From contig CAVSWD010000005.1 of assembly GCA_963731615.1 (NCBI GenBank), positions 186,001 through 250,000 of the forward strand: a stretch of 64,000 nucleotides of DNA, written 5' to 3'. The notes under the pieces were generated by a model. The model was given only the letters and a program-made list of their open reading frames with translations. It searched no databases and was not told where the DNA came from. The stretch comes from Gaiellasilicea sp963731615. Its GTDB lineage: Bacteria; Actinomycetota; Thermoleophilia; Gaiellales; Gaiellaceae. Position numbers and translations under genes: made by a program. Positions 59,511-64,000 of this stretch are shown in pieces (position 1 is the first letter of the stretch; every line of letters starts with the position of its first letter).

Positions 59511-60842
59511 GCGCCATGCGACGGCTCGGGTTGCTCGGCGCGCTGATCCTGCCGCTCGTCGTCGCGCCGCAGGCCGGCTCCGTCCCCGGCGCGCCGATTC
59601 CCCAATGTTCTCCCAGTGCGGCGGCCGGCTGCAACGGCTGGTTCACCGGCAACGTCACCGTCTCGTGGACGTACGACCCGGCCGGCGTGACGCAGACCGT
59701 CGGCTGCAACGTCAAGACGATCACTGCCGACGGCACTACCTCCCAGTCGTGCGAGGTCTGGTACGGCGACTCCAGCTTCGCCCGCACCGTCACGATCCGG
59801 CGCGACGCGACGCCGCCGCAGGTCACAGGCTCGGCCTTCGAGCGCGCCCCCGATGCGGACGGCTGGTACAACCGGCCGGTCGCGGTCACCCTCTCCGGTA
59901 CCGATGCCACGTCCGGCCTGGCCTCGTGCGACCGGCCTGCCTACAGCGGCCCCGACGCCACGTCTTCGCAGCTCTCGGGAACCTGCCGGGACGTTGCCGG
60001 GAACACGAGCACAGCGGCGACGGTCACGCTCAAGTACGACGCCACCGCTCCGGCCGTCAGCGCCGCGGCGGATCGGGCACCGGACGGCAAGGGCTGGTAC
60101 CGGCGGCCGCTGACGGTCCGGTTCACGGCCACTGACGCCGTCTCGGGCGTCGCCTCCTGTACCGCCCCGGCCCGGTATGCGGGCCCCGACCGCCAGGGCG
60201 TCGCCCTCGCGGGCAGCTGCCGCGACGGCGCCGGGAATGTGTCGGCGGAGCAGCCCTTCGTGCTCAACTACGACGCGACGGCGCCGAAGCTCAGCCGCGT
60301 GAAGGCGCAGGTCGCGCGGGGCGTGGCGCGCGTCGGCTGGCAGAAGCCCGCCGATGCAGTGCTCGTCCGGATCGAGCGGAGCCCGGGCCTGAACGGAGCC
60401 AAGCAGACGCACGTCTACAGCGGCACCGGAGAGCAGTTCCTCGATCGCACGGTTCGCCGCGGCGTGGCGTACCGGTACGAGGTCAGCGCGCTCGACGCCG
60501 CCGGCAACGTCTTCGGAACGACCGTCGCGACCGGGCCGCGTCCGGCCCTGCACACGCCCGCGGCACGGGAGGTCGTGCGGGCGCCCGTCGTGCTCGGCTG
60601 GAACGCCGTTGCCGGCGCCCGCTACTACAACGTCCAGCTGCACCGAAACGGCGTCAAGGTGCTGACCGCCTGGCCGCGGACACCGAGGCTCCGGATCGCC
60701 CGCAGCTGGCGCTCGCTCGGGAAGCACGCAGTCGCTTCGGCCCGGCACCTACACGTGGTACGTCTGGCCCGGGCTCGGATCGCGCTCGCTCTCCCGCTAC
60801 GGCAAGCTGCTCGGCTCGAGCAGCTTCGTCGTCAAGCGCTAG
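59507..60842 (+). CDS. Secreted Ig-like/Fn3-type repeat protein, frame broken once
   Basis: About 445 residues: signal peptide (LGLLGALILPLVVAPQAGS), a first Cys-containing beta domain (QCSPSAAAGCNGWFTGNVTV), two further related units each opening with DATPPxVxG/DATAPAVSAAADRAPDG and closing CRDVAGNTS or CRDGAGNVS, then a fibronectin-III-like region (VARGVARVGWQKPADAVLVR) and a final domain ending KLLGSSSFVVKR after a frame change near 60735-60745. The VSWTYDP and GWYRRPLTVRF pattern is common in actinobacterial surface adhesins. Confidence 0.72.
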
Positions 60843-61183
60843 CGTCTTCCGAAGAAGAAGCGTTCCAGAACCGGCAGCACTTCCTTGCGCGTGAACGGCT
60901 TGACGCGGTCGACCGTGCCGTCGTCCTCGAGCACGCGCACGTCGTCCTCGAGGGCGTCGTTCGCAGCCTCGAGCGCGTCGCCGAGCTCGTGGCCCTCGAA
61001 CACGTAGTCGTCCCGGCGCGACTCCTCGCTGGGACGGTGCTGCGGGTTCACCGCCCGCCCTACGGCCCAGACCGCACCCGGCTTGCGCTCGACCCAGATC
61101 ACGATCCGCTCTTCGCGACCGGTGTCGTCGACCCCGCGGAGCACCCGCTCGGCGCAGCGGGCATCGGAAGAATTGCGGCGCAC
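60839..61183 (-). CDS. Conserved hypothetical protein
   Basis: About 114 residues, charged, no membrane segment: RRNSSDARCAERVLRGVDDT, RIVIWVERKPGAVWAVGRAV, then DDYVFEGHELGDALEAANDAL and the end RKEVLPVLERFFFGRR. It looks like a small conserved actinobacterial cytosolic protein, but I cannot assign a function. GTG 61183 is chosen; TTG 61198 is possible. The two facing stop codons share CTAG. Confidence 0.65.
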   Translation of the reverse strand: MRRNSSDARCAERVLRGVDDTGREERIVIWVERKPGAVWAVGRAVNPQHRPSEESRRDDYVFEGHELGDALEAANDALEDDVRVLEDDGTVDRVKPFTRKEVLPVLERFFFGRR

Positions 61184-61207
61184 GGCCTGAGGATACAATC
61201 GCCCGCG

Positions 61208-61564
61208 ATGGCGTTCCGCAACCTCTTCTCATTTCTCTTCCAGCGCTCGTCCGCGGACGAGCGGGTGGCCGCCTACGTGATTCGCGAGCACGAACGCGGC
61301 CGCGATCTCGCGGAGATCCTCGAGGATCGCTACGTGCAGAACCGCCTCACCCCGCAGCAGCGCGCACGGCTGCTCGACCGGCCCGAGGTGATCAAGGCGA
61401 TCGGCAACGACACGATCTCCGTCGCCCGCACCAGCCTCGAGAGCCCTAGAGCTCGTCGCCCGACGCCCCGGTCGCGCGCGCGGCCGAGCACCTCGACGCC
61501 GATCGCCACGTCCCAGGCAGCCAAGCCGTTCGACTTGAAGACGATGATGTCCGCGTCGGACTGA
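61208..61564 (+). CDS. Hypothetical protein, convergent and overlapping
   Basis: An open frame of 118 residues. The first ~80 (LFSFLFQRSSADERVAAYVI through RLLDRPEVIKAIGNDTISVA) are helical and plausible; the remainder is basic, low-complexity and lies over the end of the facing cyclodeaminase gene, so the true stop may be altered by the same local indel. TACAAT lies eight bases before the ATG. Function unknown. Confidence 0.55.
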   Translation: MAFRNLFSFLFQRSSADERVAAYVIREHERGRDLAEILEDRYVQNRLTPQQRARLLDRPEVIKAIGNDTISVARTSLESPRARRPTPRSRARPSTSTPIATSQAAKPFDLKTMMSASD

Positions 61565-62376
61565 CGCCCGGGTAGCTCGCCCGCGACCACCTCCTGCAGC
61601 TCGTGCACCTCGAGCCAGTCCAGCGCGCCGCTCTCGACCGGCTCGATCAGATCGCCGGACTCGAGGCGCGCCTGCTCGCGCGAGTCGCAGCAGACGAGCG
61701 TCGCCCGCTCGAGGACGACGTTGTCGAGCTCGCGAGCGCGCGGGTCGTTCGCACCGACGGCGCACACCAGCGCCCCCTCGCGGAGCCACTCGCCGCGAAC
61801 GACCGGGTCGCGCGAGGTGGTCACGGTGACGACGACGTCCTGAGACGCTGCCTGCTGGTGGCTCTCGGCCGGCTTCGCGCCGGTCTGCTTGCAGAACGCA
61901 CGGAGCGACTTGGGGGTGCGGCAGTACGCGACGACGGACTCGATCGTCGGAACGGCCGCCAGGATCGCGTCGACCTGCGACTCGGCCTGCCAGCCGCAGC
62001 CGATCACACCGAGCGACTGTGCTCGGGGCCGGGCGAGCTGCTTGGCGGCGACCCCGCTCGCCGCGCCGGTGCGCCGCTGGCCGAGCGTGTCCGCCTCGAT
62101 CACAGCCGCCAGCCGTCCGGTCGCGAGTTCGAAGAGGCAGACGACGAAAGCCGCCTGTCCGGCAGCAGCCGCGTACGACTTCAGCCCTGCGTAACCCAGC
62201 CCACGGTCGACTGCGGACATGATCGCGAAGAAGCCCTCCTCGAGCGGGATCCGGCGGCGCGGCACGTTCTCGATCTCACCGGCCGCGAGGCGGAGACAGC
62301 ACGCTTCGAGCGCCGGGATCGCTTCACCCGCGGTGATCAGGCCGTCGACGTCGGATTCGGAGAGGTAGAGCGGCAC
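61446..62376 (-). CDS. Ornithine cyclodeaminase/mu-crystallin family protein, frame altered near its end
   Basis: About 310 residues with the Rossmann motif SLGVIGCGWQAESQVDAIL, the substrate-side RRTGAASGVAAKQLA, ALVCAVGANDPRARELDNVV and IVFKSNGLAAWDVAIGVEVL. NAD(P)-dependent members make proline from ornithine or reduce imino acids; the clade is not resolved. Deleting one base of CCC at 61459-61461 gives a natural end (RDRGVGDEL stop at 61446); without it the frame runs on past the family length. Confidence 0.82.
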
Positions 62377-62392
62377 CGCCGAAGCCTAGGTC

Positions 62393-62827
62393 TTAGCCGA
62401 TGAAGCTGATCTGGCCGTTCGTCTCGAGCACGGCCCAGCGCACGTCCTCGATCGTCGCGATCTGCTGCTGCCGGGCCGCCGCGGCCAGCTCCTCGACGGT
62501 GATGCGGTTGCGGCGCAGGTTCCGGTCGATCGGCTTCCCGTCCTCGACAACGATCACCGGCTCGCCGTCGAGCGCGGGTCTCAGCTTCGGGAACTTGAAG
62601 CTGAGGTACGAGACGGCCACCGTCATCAGGCCGATCGTGCCGCCGACGAGGATCGCGCCGGTGACCGAGAAGTCGTTCTGAGTCACCCCCTGCTGCACGA
62701 GGTCGCCGATCATGACGAGCATGATCAGGTCGAACGGCTCCAGCGAGGAGAGCTCGCGCCGGCCGATCACGCGCGTCAGCAGGTAGACGAAGGCAAAGGC
62801 GACGACTGCGCGGATGACGAGATCCAT
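62393..62827 (-). CDS. DUF421 (YetF-like) membrane protein
   Basis: A 144-residue DUF421 protein: VAFAFVYLLTRVIGRRELSS, FDLIMLVMIGDLVQQGVTQN in the helices, and the cytoplasmic VVEDGKPIDRNLRRNRITVE with QIATIEDVRWAVLETNGQIS. The ATG overlaps the upstream stop (ATGA). Function of the family is poorly defined; Bacillus members are stress- or spore-related. Confidence 0.88.
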   Translation of the reverse strand: MDLVIRAVVAFAFVYLLTRVIGRRELSSLEPFDLIMLVMIGDLVQQGVTQNDFSVTGAILVGGTIGLMTVAVSYLSFKFPKLRPALDGEPVIVVEDGKPIDRNLRRNRITVEELAAAARQQQIATIEDVRWAVLETNGQISFIG

Positions 62828-63375
62828 CAGGGATAGATGGTCACGTCGCGGTCGATGTGGAGGAGCGGCGTCTCGCCGTCGTACAGGTCGACGTTCTGCG
62901 GCCGGTGGCCGACCTCGGTCGGATTGACCTGGAAGTGGAGGAAGAAGACGTGCTTCGTGCCGGCGGGCACGCGGCCGAGGTCGAGCGCGATCCTGCCGTT
63001 GCGGTTCGCCTCGCCGATCGGCGACGGCTCGAGCGTGTTCAGCGTGATCCCCTCGAGCCAACCGGGATCGAGCACCAGCGTCGCCGCCTTGATCTCCTTC
63101 GCCGCGCGAATCGTGAAGCGCGACATGAAGAAGAGGCCGCTCCGCAGGTGCTCGGGCGAATAGACCTCGAGCTCGACGCCGTCCGCCGCAGCGGTGTCTG
63201 TGTGCGGCTTCTGGCCGAACACGTTCGCGAGGCCGAGCAGCAGCACGAGCCCGATCAGGGTGAGCAGCACCCAGCGCAGATACGGCCGGCGTTCGCGACC
63301 CACGAGGTCGCGATGGCGTTTCAGCGTCAGCTGATCCGGAACGTGCCACTCAGTCGTGTTCGCCGCCACCCCCAT
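62827..63375 (-). CDS. Single-pass membrane protein with extracytoplasmic beta domain
   Basis: A 182-residue protein: cytoplasmic basic N-terminus (KRHRDLVGRERRPY), one helix (WVLLTLIGLVLLLGLANVFG), then a beta-rich domain containing FFMSRFTIRAAKEIKAATLV and VFFLHFQVNPTEVGHRPQNV. It is coupled with DUF421 and possibly co-expressed with the thioredoxin-like gene upstream. No family recognised. Confidence 0.72.
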   Translation of the reverse strand: MGVAANTTEWHVPDQLTLKRHRDLVGRERRPYLRWVLLTLIGLVLLLGLANVFGQKPHTDTAAADGVELEVYSPEHLRSGLFFMSRFTIRAAKEIKAATLVLDPGWLEGITLNTLEPSPIGEANRNGRIALDLGRVPAGTKHVFFLHFQVNPTEVGHRPQNVDLYDGETPLLHIDRDVTIYP

Positions 63376-63393
63376 CCTTCCTCGGGGCGAGCC

Positions 63394-64000
63394 TCACTTG
63401 ACCGCGTTGACCGCCGCTTCCAGCTCCTCGACCGACGCCGAGCCCTCGAAGCGGTCCCTGATCACCCCGTTACGGTCGACGACGAAGAGCCACGGTTCGC
63501 TCGGGAGCTTCCACTCGGTCATCCACCGGTTGACGCCCTGCGCGGGGTCGTTGTTCTTGTACACCTCGATGTGGATGAAGCGCACGTTCGAGCCCGCTGA
63601 GCGTCGCCGGACCTCTTCGACGATCTCGACGGTCGGGCCGCAGGTCCGGCTCGCGCAGTACTGCGGGGTCGCGAAGACGACGACGAACGGCACCTTGGCC
63701 CGGAGAGCATCCTGCACGGACGAGCGCAGGAGCTCGCGGTCGGGCGGGCGGGCCGTCGTGATCTCCCTCGCCGGCGCATCGGCAAGAGTCGGGTTGTCGG
63801 AGGGAGGTGCCTTGTCTCCGACTGCGGGTGCGGCGGCCTTCTCTTTCACGTCGAGCGCGACCAGCCCCTGAGTCGGCTCGCCCGGCAGGTCGACGACGAG
63901 CCAGTACCGGCCTGCTTCGGGGAAGGTGAGGCGGGTCACGAAGAGCGCCTCCGAGTCCGGATCCTCATGCGTCTGGGTATGCGCCGACCCGACGCCGTGC
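63394..64000 (-). CDS. Thioredoxin-like domain protein (partial, 5' end outside the window)
   Basis: At least 201 residues. An N-terminal beta-sandwich segment (RLTFPEAGRYWLVVDLPGEP) precedes a thioredoxin-like domain: VPFVVVFATPQYCASRTCGP, RFIHIEVYKNNDPAQGVNRW and the cis-proline region KLPSEPWLFVVDRNG. The cysteine pair is C-x4-C rather than CxxC. The open frame continues upstream past 64000 (HTQTHEDPDSEALF), so the true start is not visible. Possibly an exported TlpA/SCO-like protein with a further N-terminal domain. Confidence 0.75.
   Translation of the reverse strand, partial: HGVGSAHTQTHEDPDSEALFVTRLTFPEAGRYWLVVDLPGEPTQGLVALDVKEKAAAPAVGDKAPPSDNPTLADAPAREITTARPPDRELLRSSVQDALRAKVPFVVVFATPQYCASRTCGPTVEIVEEVRRRSAGSNVRFIHIEVYKNNDPAQGVNRWMTEWKLPSEPWLFVVDRNGVIRDRFEGSASVEELEAAVNAVK

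Noticed and set aside
1..64000. CRISPR array, tRNA or rRNA genes, prophage or integrase
   Set aside because: No array-like short direct repeats, no cloverleaf-like sequence and no recombinase or phage structural motif were seen on either strand by eye.

Overview
The window is high-GC, densely coded actinobacterial DNA with no rRNA, tRNA, CRISPR array or recognisable transposase. The gene content suggests Actinomycetota, possibly class Thermoleophilia (Gaiellales or Solirubrobacterales): an actinobacterial VLRF1 homologue, a futalosine-type menaquinone gene (mqnD), a quinol-cytochrome bc complex, a PaaABCD cluster, a SigB/F-like sigma factor, and many genes with a TANNNT -10 box 6-7 nt before the start codon (leaderless mRNAs). 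The class-level call is inference.

Layout. 1-7.1 kb (minus): bc-complex cytochrome b and Rieske protein, a UbiD-family decarboxylase, a 47-residue membrane protein, glutamate dehydrogenase, hemL and hemB. 7.3-14.6 kb: envelope genes (LytM-like protein, two GT87-type membrane glycosyltransferases, GtrA), a YmdB-type phosphoesterase, Pcm and a phosphodiesterase. 14.7-15.7 kb: a cysteine-less thioredoxin-fold protein and a CHRD protein. 15.7-20 kb (minus): a branched-chain 2-oxoacid dehydrogenase operon (E1alpha, E1beta, E2) with a formamidase-like and a HIRAN gene inside it. 20-25 kb: two lipoproteins (esterase, S41 protease), PadR, a lipid kinase and others. 24.4-27.3 kb: paaR-type TetR regulator divergent from paaABCD. 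27.3-31.4 kb: small cupin/Dabb/YCII genes, then proB-proA. 31.4-35.6 kb: mutS2, VLRF1 and, between two paralogous lipoproteins, a previously open-frame-invisible SelW/Rdx-family gene whose redox motif is Cys-Pro-Val-UGA. 35.6-39.4 kb: enoyl-CoA hydratases, ArsR divergent from a 17-residue cysteine-rich peptide gene, and transporters. 39.4-48.2 kb: a purine/urate catabolism region (xanthine dehydrogenase-type subunits divergent from a guanine deaminase-like enzyme, UraH, UraD, membrane urate oxidase PuuD; then an allantoate amidohydrolase-type gene). 48.2-54.4 kb: MFS transporter, aldehyde dehydrogenase, cupin, thiolase, mqnD and a DtxR-family regulator. 54.4-60.8 kb: sigma factor divergent from a run of four secreted proteins, one of them a seven-repeat Q/N-rich protein that looks like a candidate extracellular fibre. 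60.8-64 kb: an ornithine cyclodeaminase-family gene, DUF421 and thioredoxin-like genes.

The main highlights are the in-frame UGA selenoprotein candidate with a bacterial SECIS-like hairpin (34918-35136); two identical 19-bp palindromes translated as VLNQHK in the two linkers of the E2 subunit; the repeat-protein locus controlled from beside its own sigma factor; and the ArsR/cysteine-rich peptide unit.

Caution. About twenty real genes carry single-base frame breaks. Many of them can be explained as one extra base in a short homopolymer run. These look like uncorrected long-read assembly errors rather than pseudogenes, so I annotate the full genes and state where the frame breaks.
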